This document shows, piece by piece, positions 47,415 to 56,026 of a stretch of DNA of 64,000 nt. The number at the start of each line of letters is the position of its first letter. Positions within the stretch are counted from its first letter, which is position 1. The position numbers and the translations under genes were made by a program. Source of the DNA: Acetobacteraceae bacterium H6797 (GTDB taxonomy: Bacteria > Pseudomonadota > Alphaproteobacteria > Acetobacterales > Acetobacteraceae); the NCBI GenBank assembly GCA_015223225.1, contig JADFCQ010000003.1:496001-560000 (forward strand), in the 5' to 3' direction. The notes beneath the pieces are model-generated. The model searched no databases and was not told the DNA's origin. It was given only the letters and a program-made list of their open reading frames with translations.

Positions 47415-48247
47415 GCGCGCCGCCAGAAGCGCGCGGCCAGATGCAGGCCGAGCAGCAGCAGGAAGGAGAGGGAAAGCATCGCGAGCCCGACCGCGGCAGC
47501 ACCTGCATAATCGAACTGCTCGAGCCGCACGACGATGAGCAACGGCGCGATCTCGCTGACCATGGGCATATTGCCCGCGATGAAGATCACGCTGCCATAT
47601 TCCCCGATGGCCCGCGCCGAGGCCATGGTGAAGCCTGCTAGTGTCGCCGGTGCCAGCGCCGGCAGCACGACACGGCGGACGATCTGCCCGCGCGTGGCGC
47701 CCAGCGTGGCGGCGGCCTCCTCGGCATCGGTCGGCAGGTCCCGCAGCACGGGCTCCACGGTGCGGATGATGAAGGGCAGACCCACGAAGCTCATCGCGAC
47801 CATCACCCCGAGCGGCGTATAGGCCACCTTGATGCCCAGCGCCGCGAGCGGCGCGCCGACCCAGCCATTGCTCGCATAGAGCGCGGTCAGCGCCAGGCCG
47901 GCGACGGCTGTGGGCAAGGCGAAGGGCAGGTCGACCATCGCATCGAGCAGGCGCCGGCCCAGAAAATCATAGCGCACCAACACCCAGGCCGCCGCGAGCC
48001 CCAGCGGCACATTGATGGCCGATGCCGCGAGCGCGCCGAGGAAGGAGAGCCTCAGCGCCGCGAGCACGCGCGGATCGGCCAGCGAATGAAACACCCCCGC
48101 GACACCCAGCTCCCATGGCCTCGCGACCAGGGCGCCGAGCGGGATGAGCACGATCGCGGTCAGCCAGAAAAGCGTCAGCCCCAGGCTGAGGCCGAAGCCC
48201 GGCAGCGCATCGCGCCGGGCAGGGAAGAGCCTCGCCCCCGCCGTCAT
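47411..48247 (-). CDS. cysT: Sulfate ABC transporter permease CysT
   Basis: The 278-residue permease, partner of CysW, has six helices and the coupling motif [48 protein letters not shown] matches CysT (CysU). Its start overlaps the stop of the substrate-binding protein gene, so the operon order is binding protein, cysT, cysW, cysA. Confidence 0.93.
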   Translation of the reverse strand: MTAGARLFPARRDALPGFGLSLGLTLFWLTAIVLIPLGALVARPWELGVAGVFHSLADPRVLAALRLSFLGALAASAINVPLGLAAAWVLVRYDFLGRRLLDAMVDLPFALPTAVAGLALTALYASNGWVGAPLAALGIKVAYTPLGVMVAMSFVGLPFIIRTVEPVLRDLPTDAEEAAATLGATRGQIVRRVVLPALAPATLAGFTMASARAIGEYGSVIFIAGNMPMVSEIAPLLIVVRLEQFDYAGAAAVGLAMLSLSFLLLLGLHLAARFWRRA

Positions 48248-49287
48248 TTTCCAGGCTTGTAGAGGGCGTCGAAAGTGCCGCCATCGTCGAAATGCGTCTT
48301 CTGCGCCTTGGCCCAGCCGCCGAAGACCGGGTCATCGATGGTGATCAGTTCGAGCCGGGGAAAGCGATCTTTCGCGGCCTCCAGCGCGGCCTTGTCGCGC
48401 GGGCGGTAGAAATGCTTTGCCGCCAGGGCCTGCGCCTCGGGCGTGTAGAGCAGCTTGAGATAGGCCTCGGCCGCCTCGCGCGTGCCGCGCCGATCTACAT
48501 TCCGGTCCACGACCGCGACAGGCGGTTCGGCGAGGATCGAGAAGGCGGGATAGACGATCTCGAACTTGTCGCGGCCGAATTCCTCGAAGGCGAGATGCGC
48601 CTCGTTCTCCCAGGCGAGCAGTACGTCGCCCTGATCGCGCTGCGCGAAGGTGGTGGTGGAGCCCCGCGCGCCGGTATCGAGCACCGGCACGTTGCGGAAC
48701 AGCGCGGTGATATAGTCGCGCGCCTTGGCCTCGCCCCCGCCGGGCTGGCGCAGGGCCCAGGCCCAGGCGGCGAGGTAGTTCCAACGCGCGCCGCCCGAGG
48801 TTTTGGGATTGGGCGTGATGACCGCGACGCCCTGTTTGGTGAGGTCGCCCCAGTCGCGGATCTGCTTCGGATTTCCCTTCCGCACGAGGAAGACGATGGT
48901 GCTGGTATAGGGCGAGCTATTGTCGGGCAGGCGGCTCTGCCAATCGGGGGCGATCAGCCCGCGCTGGGCGATGGCGTCGATGTCATAGGCGAGTGCGAGG
49001 GTGACGACATCGGCCTGCAGCCCGTCGATCACCGCGCGAGCCTGGGCGCCGGAACCGCCATGGGAGGCATTGGCGCGGAGCGTCTTGCCCGTCTGCCGTT
49101 TCCATTGCTCGGTGAAGAGGGCGTTGAAGGCGCGATAGAATTCGCGCGTGGGGTCATAGGAGACGTTGAGCAACTGGCTCGCGCTCTGGGCACGGGCGCG
49201 GCCGCCGAAAAGCGCCGCGCCGGTGAGCACGCCGGCCGCGGCGATGCTGCCGCGCCTCGTGAGCCGGGGATTGATGGTGTCGGCCAT
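48244..49287 (-). CDS. Sulfate ABC transporter substrate-binding protein
   Basis: The 347-residue periplasmic binding protein from ATG 49287 has GAGGAGGG upstream. It has a signal peptide with RRGSIAAAG (about 11-19) ending RARAQS. Sulfate-binding marks: [61 protein letters not shown] and [17 protein letters not shown]. First gene of the sulfate operon. Sbp and CysP cannot be told apart with confidence here. The 180 bp upstream are A+T-rich and should contain the operon promoter. Confidence 0.92.
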   Translation of the reverse strand: MADTINPRLTRRGSIAAAGVLTGAALFGGRARAQSASQLLNVSYDPTREFYRAFNALFTEQWKRQTGKTLRANASHGGSGAQARAVIDGLQADVVTLALAYDIDAIAQRGLIAPDWQSRLPDNSSPYTSTIVFLVRKGNPKQIRDWGDLTKQGVAVITPNPKTSGGARWNYLAAWAWALRQPGGGEAKARDYITALFRNVPVLDTGARGSTTTFAQRDQGDVLLAWENEAHLAFEEFGRDKFEIVYPAFSILAEPPVAVVDRNVDRRGTREAAEAYLKLLYTPEAQALAAKHFYRPRDKAALEAAKDRFPRLELITIDDPVFGGWAKAQKTHFDDGGTFDALYKPGK

Positions 49288-49468
49288 GGAACCCTCCTCA
49301 TGCTTCATGCAGCAGAATAGGTGGCGGCACGCCGATAGACACGAAATAAATCGTGATCTCTGAAAATTCACGGCAGAATTTTGTCTTATATCATCCTCAT
49401 CCAACCCATGGCGAAGCCTATCAGGCGAGCGCAGCGGGGCGCCAATTATTCCGGCGTTACCGGTGGCC

Positions 49469-50539
49469 TTATCCAGCCTGCCCGGCGGCCCGGCCCTTCA
49501 GGCGCCAGACGAAGGCGATGATCTCCGCGACCGCTTGGTAATGCTCGGGCGGAATGTCGGTATCAATCTCGAATTTGTAGAGGGCGCGGGCCAGCGGCGG
49601 ATTGGGCACGAGCGGCACGCCATGCTCTTCGGCGAGGGCGCGGATGCGCGCGGCCACCGCATCCACGCCCTTCGCCACGATGCGCGGCGCGACATTGCCG
49701 CCTTCGTAGGAAAGCGCCACGGCGTAATGCGTCGGGTTGGTGATCACCACCGTCGCCTTGGGCACCGCGGCCATCATGCGCTTGCGCGCACGGCTCATGC
49801 GGATCTGCTTCTGCTTGCCCTTCACATGCGGGTCGCCCTCGCTCTCCTTCATTTCCTCCTTCTGGTCATGCCGGCTCATGCGCAGGCGCTGATGGTGCTG
49901 GAAACGCACCCAGAGCAGGTCGAGCGCCGCGATGACGGCGAAGGCGACGAGAGCGGCCGTGACGAGATGGCGTGACTCCCGCATCAGCACGCCCGGCAGG
50001 GCGCCGATGGGCATCTGCATCACGGCTTCCAGCAGCGCGGGGTCGTTCAGCGACTGCCAGAGTGCGAGCCCGACCACGGTGAGCTTGGCCAGGGTCTTGA
50101 GGAATTCGATCAGCGCTTCCTTGCCGATGATGCGCTTGATGCCGGCTAGGGGCGAAAGCTTGCTGAGTTGCGGCGTGATGCCCTTCGCCGAGACATGGCC
50201 CTTGCTCTGCGCGAAGGTGGCCGCGATGGCGCCGAAACCCGCGAGCGCCATGACGGGCGCGATGGCGATGAAGCTCGGCAAGGCCAGCGCCCGCAGCGCG
50301 CCGAAGGGCTCGAGTTCGCTCGACCGCGCGAGAATGCCGCGCAGATCTCGCAGCAGCGGCTCGATCAGCGTGGGCAGGGCGGCGAAAGTGCCGAGCATGG
50401 CGAGGCCGAGCACGGCGAAACCCACCGCCTCGCGCGACATCGGGAACTGCCCCTCCTCATGCGCCTTGTCGAGGCGCCTTTGCGATGGGGCTTCCGTTTT
50501 GTCTTCCGCGTCGCCGCCGCTGCCGCCTTCCTCCGCCAT
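49469..50539 (-). CDS. flhB: Flagellar export gate protein FlhB
   Basis: The 356-residue protein has four membrane helices (about 35-210) and a cytoplasmic domain with the self-cleavage motif NPTH (about residue 270), after which FlhB switches substrate specificity from rod/hook to filament. [20 protein letters not shown] is the usual N-terminus. It lies 3 bases after fliR on the minus strand. The tail ends [11 protein letters not shown]. Confidence 0.94.
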   Translation of the reverse strand: MAEEGGSGGDAEDKTEAPSQRRLDKAHEEGQFPMSREAVGFAVLGLAMLGTFAALPTLIEPLLRDLRGILARSSELEPFGALRALALPSFIAIAPVMALAGFGAIAATFAQSKGHVSAKGITPQLSKLSPLAGIKRIIGKEALIEFLKTLAKLTVVGLALWQSLNDPALLEAVMQMPIGALPGVLMRESRHLVTAALVAFAVIAALDLLWVRFQHHQRLRMSRHDQKEEMKESEGDPHVKGKQKQIRMSRARKRMMAAVPKATVVITNPTHYAVALSYEGGNVAPRIVAKGVDAVAARIRALAEEHGVPLVPNPPLARALYKFEIDTDIPPEHYQAVAEIIAFVWRLKGRAAGQAG

Positions 50540-50542
50540 GGC

Positions 50543-51319
50543 TCAATGCGCGCCGGGCAGGGCGCTGAAGCTCGCCTGGATGGCCGGCATGGCGACACCC
50601 ATGAAGGCCGGCATCAGCAGCGCCAGCAAGGCGATCCCCGCCAGGACCTGCCCCGGCACCGCGACGAAATAGACCTGGATCTGCGGTGCGAGCCGCGCCA
50701 GCAGCCCGAGCCCGACATTGGCGATGACCGCGCCGACCAGGAAGGGCGCCGAGAGCCGCAGCGCGAGGCCGAGGTTATCCGCACCGGCGGCCACGATGCT
50801 CTGCGCGACTTCCTCGGCGGGAAAGCCGAGCCCCGCCGGTAGCACGGCATAGCTCTCCGCCATGGCGGCGATGGCCAGGTGATGCAGCCCCGTCGTCATC
50901 ACCATCACGACCGCCGCCAGCCCGATGAGCCGCGACAGCGCCGTGCCGCCCTGGCCCAGCGCCGGGTCCTGCACCAGGGCAGAGGTTAGGCCCATGGCAC
51001 CGGCGATGAATTGCGCGGCGATGGAAAGGCCCAGCATCGCGACGCGCGCGAGCGAGCCGATCCAGATGCCGATGCCGATTTCCACCAGCAGCAGACGCGC
51101 GATGTCGGGCAGCGCATCCGGCACGGTGGGGAGACTGTCGCCAAGAACCGGCAGCAGGACGGGCACGAAGCCGACCCCGATGCCGAGCCTGACGGGCGCA
51201 GGCAATTCCGCCTCGCCGATGCCGGGCAGCAGCATCACCGCCGCCCCCATCCGCGCGAAAATCACCACGGCCTGGAAGGCCAGCAGCGGCAGCGCGGCGA
51301 GAAGGGCCGCCTCATCCAT
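50543..51319 (-). CDS. fliR: Flagellar export gate protein FliR
   Basis: The 258-residue polytopic protein has about six helices. It begins MDEAALLAALPLLAFQAVVIFARMG and includes LVQDPALGQGGTALSRLIGLAAVVMVMTTGLHH and the PQIQVYFVAVPGQVLAG end. ATG 51319 overlaps the fliQ stop by one base. It is part of the inner-membrane core of the flagellar type III export apparatus with FliP (absent here), FliQ and FlhB. Confidence 0.93.
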   Translation of the reverse strand: MDEAALLAALPLLAFQAVVIFARMGAAVMLLPGIGEAELPAPVRLGIGVGFVPVLLPVLGDSLPTVPDALPDIARLLLVEIGIGIWIGSLARVAMLGLSIAAQFIAGAMGLTSALVQDPALGQGGTALSRLIGLAAVVMVMTTGLHHLAIAAMAESYAVLPAGLGFPAEEVAQSIVAAGADNLGLALRLSAPFLVGAVIANVGLGLLARLAPQIQVYFVAVPGQVLAGIALLALLMPAFMGVAMPAIQASFSALPGAH

Positions 51320-51594
51320 CAGGGCGCGCCGCCGAGGGTGATCATCCGGTCGAAGAGCCCGGCCGTGTAATGCCGCAACGTCTCGACCATGAAAGGCCCG
51401 AGCAGCAGCAGCGCCGCGCCGGTGACGAGCAGCTTGGGCAGGAAAGCGAGGGCCGATTCCTGGATCTGCGTCAGCGCCTGCAACAGCGAGATGACAAGGC
51501 CCACGCCCAGGATAGCGAGCAGCAAGGGCCCGCCCACCTGCAAACTCACCCATAATGCCTCGCGGACCGAGGCGACGACCGCATCTTCCTGCAT
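51319..51594 (-). CDS. fliQ: Flagellar export gate protein FliQ
   Basis: The 91-residue protein has two membrane helices (about 17-38 and 50-70). GLVISLLQALTQIQESALAFLPKLL is the FliQ hallmark. It lies 45 bp after fliE and is joined to fliR. FliQ forms part of the helical export-gate assembly with FliP and FliR. Confidence 0.92.
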   Translation of the reverse strand: MQEDAVVASVREALWVSLQVGGPLLLAILGVGLVISLLQALTQIQESALAFLPKLLVTGAALLLLGPFMVETLRHYTAGLFDRMITLGGAP

Positions 51595-51639
51595 CTCACC
51601 GAGCCCTTTTGGCCGGCCGACAGGCGCCGTTCCGGCGCC

Positions 51640-51945
51640 TCAGATCGGCATGCGCATCACTTCCTGATAGGCGGAGACCACCTTGTCCCGCATCGCCACG
51701 GCCGTTTGCAGCGTCAGCTCCGCCTTGGAGACGGCGAGGACCGCTTCCGTGATGCCCGTCTGGCCGGTCATGGCGGCGCTGGCCGTGCTATCGGCCTCGC
51801 GCCCCGTTTCCACCGCCTGGGTGAAGGCGCGCTGCAAGGCCGCACCGAAATCGCTGCCGCCGGAGACTTCGTTGACCCCGCCTCCGGTCTTCGCGACACC
51901 GCCATAGGCGGCCGCGGCCAGCGCAGGCGTGAGGGAGGCGACCAT
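51640..51945 (-). CDS. fliE: Flagellar hook-basal body protein FliE
   Basis: The 101-residue protein joins the MS ring and rod. It has no signal peptide, being exported by the flagellar apparatus. The C-terminal half with EAVLAVSKAELTLQTAVAMRDKVVSAYQEVMRMPI is the conserved helix. Its ATG overlaps the flgC stop. Confidence 0.92.
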   Translation of the reverse strand: MVASLTPALAAAAYGGVAKTGGGVNEVSGGSDFGAALQRAFTQAVETGREADSTASAAMTGQTGITEAVLAVSKAELTLQTAVAMRDKVVSAYQEVMRMPI

Positions 51946-52352
51946 CAGCGCAGCGCCTCAATGGCGCGCGTCAGCATGGTGCGGGAGGTTTCCAGCACCG
52001 CGAGATTGGCGTTGTAGGAACGCTGGGCCTCGCGCATGTCCATCATCTCCACCATGCTGTCGACATTGGGCGTCTTCACATAGCCATCCGCATCGGCCGC
52101 GGGGTTGGTCGGGTCGAAGCGCCGGGGCAACTCGCCATTGTCGCGCCCGATGCGGCGAACATTGACCGTCTCGGCGCCGAGCGCGCGGTCCATGGAATTG
52201 CCGAAGGTGATGGTCTTGCGGCGGTAGGGGTCGGCGCCGGGCGCATTGCCCGTGCTGTCCTTATTCGCGAGATTTTCGGCCACGACACGCAGCCGCGACG
52301 ATTGCGCCTGCATGCCCGCCGCCGAAATTCTCAAGGCGCGATCGATATCCAT
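51945..52352 (-). CDS. flgC: Flagellar basal-body rod protein FlgC
   Basis: The 135-residue rod protein has MDIDRALRISAAGMQAQSSRL at the N-terminus. GYVKTPNVDSMVEMMDMREAQRSYNANLAVLETSRTM is at the C-terminus; the two conserved helices form the coiled rod core. It lies nine bases after flgB and overlaps fliE by one base. Confidence 0.94.
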   Translation of the reverse strand: MDIDRALRISAAGMQAQSSRLRVVAENLANKDSTGNAPGADPYRRKTITFGNSMDRALGAETVNVRRIGRDNGELPRRFDPTNPAADADGYVKTPNVDSMVEMMDMREAQRSYNANLAVLETSRTMLTRAIEALR

Positions 52353-52361
52353 GGCGACCTC

Positions 52362-52757
52362 TTACGACTGCTGCCCGAGGGCGGTGCGGAACATGGCCTG
52401 GAAGCGTTTGTAGAGGCCGATGGCCAGGGCATGCGCCTGATCGTTCTCGGCGACTTTCAGCGCCTGGGTGTCGAGCGACACGCCGTTGCCATCGGGCGAA
52501 ATCTCGATGAGCGCGCGATCCTCCCGCGCCCGCGGGCCTGCGCCGCCGGGGGGCGCCAGATGCGCCGGATTGGTCACCGCCAGTTCCGGCGCGCCGCTGC
52601 GGGCCAGAACCTGCTGGAAGGGCGTGACGTCCCGCGCGCGATAGCCGGGCGTATCCGCATTGGCGACATTCTGGGCCAGCACCTTCTGCCGCCGGTCCAC
52701 CCAGGCGAGGCGGCGCTCGGCAAGTGCGATCGGGTCTGCGGGGCTGGGGCTGCTCAT
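52362..52757 (-). CDS. flgB: Flagellar basal-body rod protein FlgB
   Basis: The 131-residue rod protein has the N-terminal LAQNVANADTPGYRARDVTPF, typical of FlgB. The C-terminus is LYKRFQAMFRTALGQQS. First gene of the minus-strand flagellar set flgB-flgC-fliE-fliQ-fliR-flhB. Divergent from the Gfo/Idh/MocA gene with 78 bp between the starts. Confidence 0.92.
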   Translation of the reverse strand: MSSPSPADPIALAERRLAWVDRRQKVLAQNVANADTPGYRARDVTPFQQVLARSGAPELAVTNPAHLAPPGGAGPRAREDRALIEISPDGNGVSLDTQALKVAENDQAHALAIGLYKRFQAMFRTALGQQS

Positions 52758-52835
52758 GGGCGCAGCATGGCAGCGACTGGTTAATGCGCCGTGAATCGCC
52801 TATGCCCGCGCCCTGCTTTATCGAGGAGCCGCCCC

Positions 52836-53822
52836 ATGTCCACGACCACACCCGTCCGCCTCGGCCTGATCGGCTTCGGCATCATGGGCGAGCGGCTGCT
52901 GCGCGCCGCGCTGGCGCATGATCCGGCCGTGATCGTCCCCGCTGCCGTCTTCGACCCCTCGCCCGAGGCCGCGAGGCGCTTGGCCGAGATCGCGCCCGGC
53001 GTGCCGATGCTGGGCTCGGCGGAAGCGGTCATCGCGGCCACGGACGTCACCTATATCGCGACCCCGCCGCGCCTGCATCTGCCACTGGCCGATGCGGCCT
53101 TCGCGGCGGGCAAGGCCGTGTTCCTGGAGAAGCCCCTCGCGGTCGATCTCGAACAGGCCAGCGCTTTCGTCGCGCGCGCCGAAGCGGCCGGGCATCGGGC
53201 GGCGGTGAATTTCCCCATGGCCTCCTCGCCCGCGGTGCGGCAACTCGCGGCCTGGCGCGAGGCGGGGGCGGTCGGCACGCCACGCGCATTGGAGATCGAG
53301 GTGGGTTTCGCCACCTGGCCGCGTGGCTGGCAGCACGCGGCGTCAGGCTGGCTCGCGCGCCGCGAGGAAGGCGGCTTCACGCGCGAGGTGGTCTCGCATT
53401 TCCTCTTCCTCACCCGCCGCATGCTGGGCGAGTTGGCGCTCGGCACCGCCAGCGTCACCTGGGCGGGGGAGGGCCTGGCGGAACAGGCCATGACCGCGAC
53501 GCTCACCGCCGGCGGCCTGCCCGTGACGCTCAAGGGCATGGTCGGCCAGACCGAGCGCGAGGACGAGAATCGCTGGGCGCTGACCGGCGAGGCCGGTGCG
53601 ATCCGCCTTTCCAACTGGTCCCTGGCCGAGAAGCTGGAAGCCGGCGGCTGGGCCACGGCGCCCGACGCGCTGCCGCAGGAAAAGATGCGCCCGATGGTGC
53701 TGCGCGATCAGCTCACCAAGCTCGCCGCCCTCGCGCGCGGTGACGGCAACCAGGGCCTCGCGACGCTGCGCGAGGCGCTGGAAGTGCAGGCCGTGGTCGA
53801 GGCCATTCTCGCGAAAGGCTGA
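52836..53822 (+). CDS. Gfo/Idh/MocA-family oxidoreductase
   Basis: The 328-residue NAD(P)-dependent oxidoreductase from ATG 52836 has GAGGAG upstream. The N-terminal Rossmann motif is GLIGFGIMGERLL (about 9-21), and the family EKPLAVD motif is at about 103-109. The C-terminal alpha/beta domain includes GGFTREVVSHFLFLTRRM. Substrates of this family are sugars, inositols and similar polyols; this one is not assigned. It is alone on the plus strand here. Confidence 0.88.
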   Translation: MSTTTPVRLGLIGFGIMGERLLRAALAHDPAVIVPAAVFDPSPEAARRLAEIAPGVPMLGSAEAVIAATDVTYIATPPRLHLPLADAAFAAGKAVFLEKPLAVDLEQASAFVARAEAAGHRAAVNFPMASSPAVRQLAAWREAGAVGTPRALEIEVGFATWPRGWQHAASGWLARREEGGFTREVVSHFLFLTRRMLGELALGTASVTWAGEGLAEQAMTATLTAGGLPVTLKGMVGQTEREDENRWALTGEAGAIRLSNWSLAEKLEAGGWATAPDALPQEKMRPMVLRDQLTKLAALARGDGNQGLATLREALEVQAVVEAILAKG

Positions 53823-53866
53823 CCAGGGCCAAACGACCTTCAGCCTGCGGGTCGGTCTGGCGGTGC

Positions 53867-53947
53867 TTTTGCGCCCCTGACGGCGGTGCTCGCTTGCCGA
53901 TACGACAGGGTATCGGCCGCGCTCACACCACCATCAGGGGCGCAAAA
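53867..53947. terminator. Large palindrome between convergent genes (bidirectional terminator)
   Basis: TTTTGCGCCCCTGA (53867-53880) is the exact reverse complement of 53934-53947; the pairing continues imperfectly for about eight more bases. A second perfect 8-bp stem, GCCGATAC/GTATCGGC, lies inside at 53896-53917. The arms begin and end with T/A runs, so it can end transcription from both the plus-strand oxidoreductase and the minus-strand DUF2125 gene. Confidence 0.75.
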
Positions 53948-53987
53948 TCCCTCGCCAGCCCTCCCCGGTGCTGAATGTCGATTGGCC

Positions 53988-55076
53988 TTACGGCCCGACG
54001 GGCTCCGTCGGCCAGTCGATCGCCGGCATCTTCATCAAGGGGATGCGGGCGGCCGAGAGGCGCTGCCGTTCGAGGGTGAGGGGCAGTTCCACCTGCGGCG
54101 CGCCGCCATCGGCGGGCTTGGTCGTCACCAGGGAGAGCATGGCCTTCACCAGCCCGGCATTGCGCGGGTCGATGGTCCCCGTGCTGGCCAGGGCATCGAC
54201 GAGCGCCTCGGCGCCCGTTAGGCGCAGGGTGCCGGCGCCCATGGGCTGCAGGTTGCCGTCCAGCGCCATGGTGGCCGCGCCGCTGAGGCCGAGCTGGCCC
54301 CAATGCATGGTCAGCGAGCGCAGTTCCAGCGTGCCGCCGCTATCCCGCCAGGCGGCGGCACGTTCGCGCGGCTGGCGGCCCGGCGGGGTAGGGCCGGTGA
54401 GGGCCGCTTCGAGATCGACGCTCTGCACCGTCTGGCCCAGCGGCGAGGGCTGCGGCAACTGGGCGTCCTCGGCATGGGCCTTGAGCATCACCGCCGCTTC
54501 CGACTCGGTCGCGGTGCTGCGGCTATCCACCGTCGCGTTCAGGCTGCGGACGGTCAGCGCGCCGCTGGCCGTGCCGACGCGCAGGCCTTCGGCGATGATC
54601 TCGGCCTCGCGCGGCGGAATGCCGGAGACCATCGTCACCCGCCCTTCCAGCCGCTCGGCGGCGAAGGAAAGGTCGCCCAGATGGGTGCCGAGGCGCTGGG
54701 GATCGGGCAGGTCGATGATCAGCGTCTGCACATGCGGCAGGCCGACCCGCAGCGTGACGGCGCCCGCCTGCCAGTCTATCCCGCCCGGGACTGCCGTGCC
54801 GCCGCCGACCAGATGCAGGTTCGGCAGGGTGAGCGTGGCCGCCAGCGGCCAGCCGCCGCGGACGGGCGTGCCGTAATCGACTTCCCATCCCTGGGCGCGT
54901 CGCGCCTCGGTCCAGGATCGGAGCCCGGCTTCGAGCTGATTGCCCATCCAGCGCCAGAGCAGCGTATGGCCGATGCCCAACAGCACGATGGCGGCCAGGG
55001 CGACCAGGGCCAGACGGAAGCCGCGCCGCGAGGAGGGGCGGGGGGAAGAGGGGCGGGGGTGGGTCTTTGCGCTCAT
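53988..55076 (-). CDS. DUF2125 domain protein (membrane-anchored)
   Basis: The 362-residue protein from ATG 55076 begins MSAKTHPRPSSPRPS and has one membrane helix (about 20-40, LALVALAAIVLLGIGHTLLW). A large periplasmic domain with alternating beta strands follows, as in DUF2125 proteins of Alphaproteobacteria, a group related to the AsmA-like fold. The alternative ATG 55127 would overlap the start of the chaC gene. Function unknown. Confidence 0.75.
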   Translation of the reverse strand: MSAKTHPRPSSPRPSSRRGFRLALVALAAIVLLGIGHTLLWRWMGNQLEAGLRSWTEARRAQGWEVDYGTPVRGGWPLAATLTLPNLHLVGGGTAVPGGIDWQAGAVTLRVGLPHVQTLIIDLPDPQRLGTHLGDLSFAAERLEGRVTMVSGIPPREAEIIAEGLRVGTASGALTVRSLNATVDSRSTATESEAAVMLKAHAEDAQLPQPSPLGQTVQSVDLEAALTGPTPPGRQPRERAAAWRDSGGTLELRSLTMHWGQLGLSGAATMALDGNLQPMGAGTLRLTGAEALVDALASTGTIDPRNAGLVKAMLSLVTTKPADGGAPQVELPLTLERQRLSAARIPLMKMPAIDWPTEPVGP

Positions 55077-55125
55077 CTGGAGCGAGGGTATAGCGCCAGC
55101 CGCCCCGAGGTGCGAGGCGGGGAAC

Positions 55126-55757
55126 ATGACGCCCTATTCACATCCGCCCATGCCCGAGGAGGAACTGGCCCCGCTGCTGGACGCGGATGGCCATCTCTAC
55201 GTCTTCGGTTATGGCTCGCTGATCTGGAAGCCCGGTTTCGCCCATGCCAGCCGCCATCCGGCGCTGCTGCGCGGTTTCCATCGGCGGTTTTGCATCTGGT
55301 CGCGGCATTATCGCGGCACGCCGGAAAGGCCGGGGCTGGTGCTGGGCTTGCAGAAGGGGGGGGGGCCTGCCGGGGCGCCGTCTTCCGGGTGCCGGCGGCC
55401 GAGGCGGGCGTTGCCATGGCCTATCTCGACGAGCGGGAGATGCTGGGCGGCGTCTATGTGCGCCGCCTCGTGCCCGTGCGGCTGCTCGATGCCCCGCCGG
55501 GTGAGGGCGTGAGGCGCGCCGTCGCCTATATCGCCGCGCGGGACAATCCCTCCTTCTGTCCGGACCTGACGCCCAAGGAGATCGCCGCCGTGATCGCACG
55601 GGGCGAAGGCGTGATGGGGCTGAACCGGGACTATCTGCTGAACACCGTGGAAGGCCTTGCCGCCATGGGCGTGCGCGATCGCGGCCTGGCCCGGTTGGCC
55701 TCGCTGCTGCCTTCGGAAGAGACTGAACGTTCCGAAAAAGAATCATCAACAGGCTAA
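55126..55757 (+). pseudogene. ChaC-like gamma-glutamylcyclotransferase, frameshifted at a G10 tract
   Basis: ChaC enzymes degrade glutathione to 5-oxoproline and Cys-Gly. The first frame from ATG 55126 has YVFGYGSLIWKPGF and HRRFCIWSRHYRGTPERPGLVLGL. After ten G residues (55356-55365) the likeness continues in another frame: ACRGAVFRV, YLDEREM, VYVRRLVPV and GLNRDYLLNTVEGLA, ending at 55757. Eight or eleven G would restore one frame. The break may be real, phase-variable or a homopolymer sequencing error. Confidence 0.7.
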
Positions 55758-56026
55758 GGCGGGTTTTCCACCATCTATCCACCGGCAGCCTCAGCTCAAG
55801 TGACTGATTCCAGGGGCTGCTGAGGTGGCTGGGGCAGAAAGTCCGGGGTTTTCAGCACGTTAGATCGCTCCACTACTGCCTGAGGCGTTTCTCCACAGGG
55901 CTCGGCGCCCTGAAAAATAGCCCGCTTACAAGGGGTTGGCCGTAGCGCCTCAGGTTGGGACTCAGTGACCGCGCGCAAGTTTCGCACAGTCTTATCCACA
56001 GGCTCTTCGTGGCGGGGATAACCCGC
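55758..56026. other. Intergenic region with a DnaA box and two near matches
   Basis: No supportable gene; a 67-codon minus-strand frame at 55796-55999 has no recognisable features. TTATCCACA, a perfect DnaA box, lies at 55992-56000. TTCTCCACA (one mismatch) at 55889-55897 and CTATCCACC (two mismatches) near 55776 are in the same orientation. These could regulate flanking genes or reflect local strand composition. Confidence 0.35.

Noticed and set aside
45559..47508. 649-codon frame that would fuse a long N-terminal part to CysA
   Set aside because: The extra N-terminus is antisense-like, Arg/Ala-rich and lies inside cysW. The ATG at 46593 gives a normal CysA.
54303..55757. 484-codon plus-strand frame opposite the DUF2125 gene
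   Set aside because: Its first two thirds are antisense to DUF2125 without domain likeness. Only the last part is real, as the shifted second half of chaC.
55796..55999. 67-codon minus-strand ORF between chaC and the amidase
   Set aside because: No ribosome site or family likeness; the region is better explained as intergenic.
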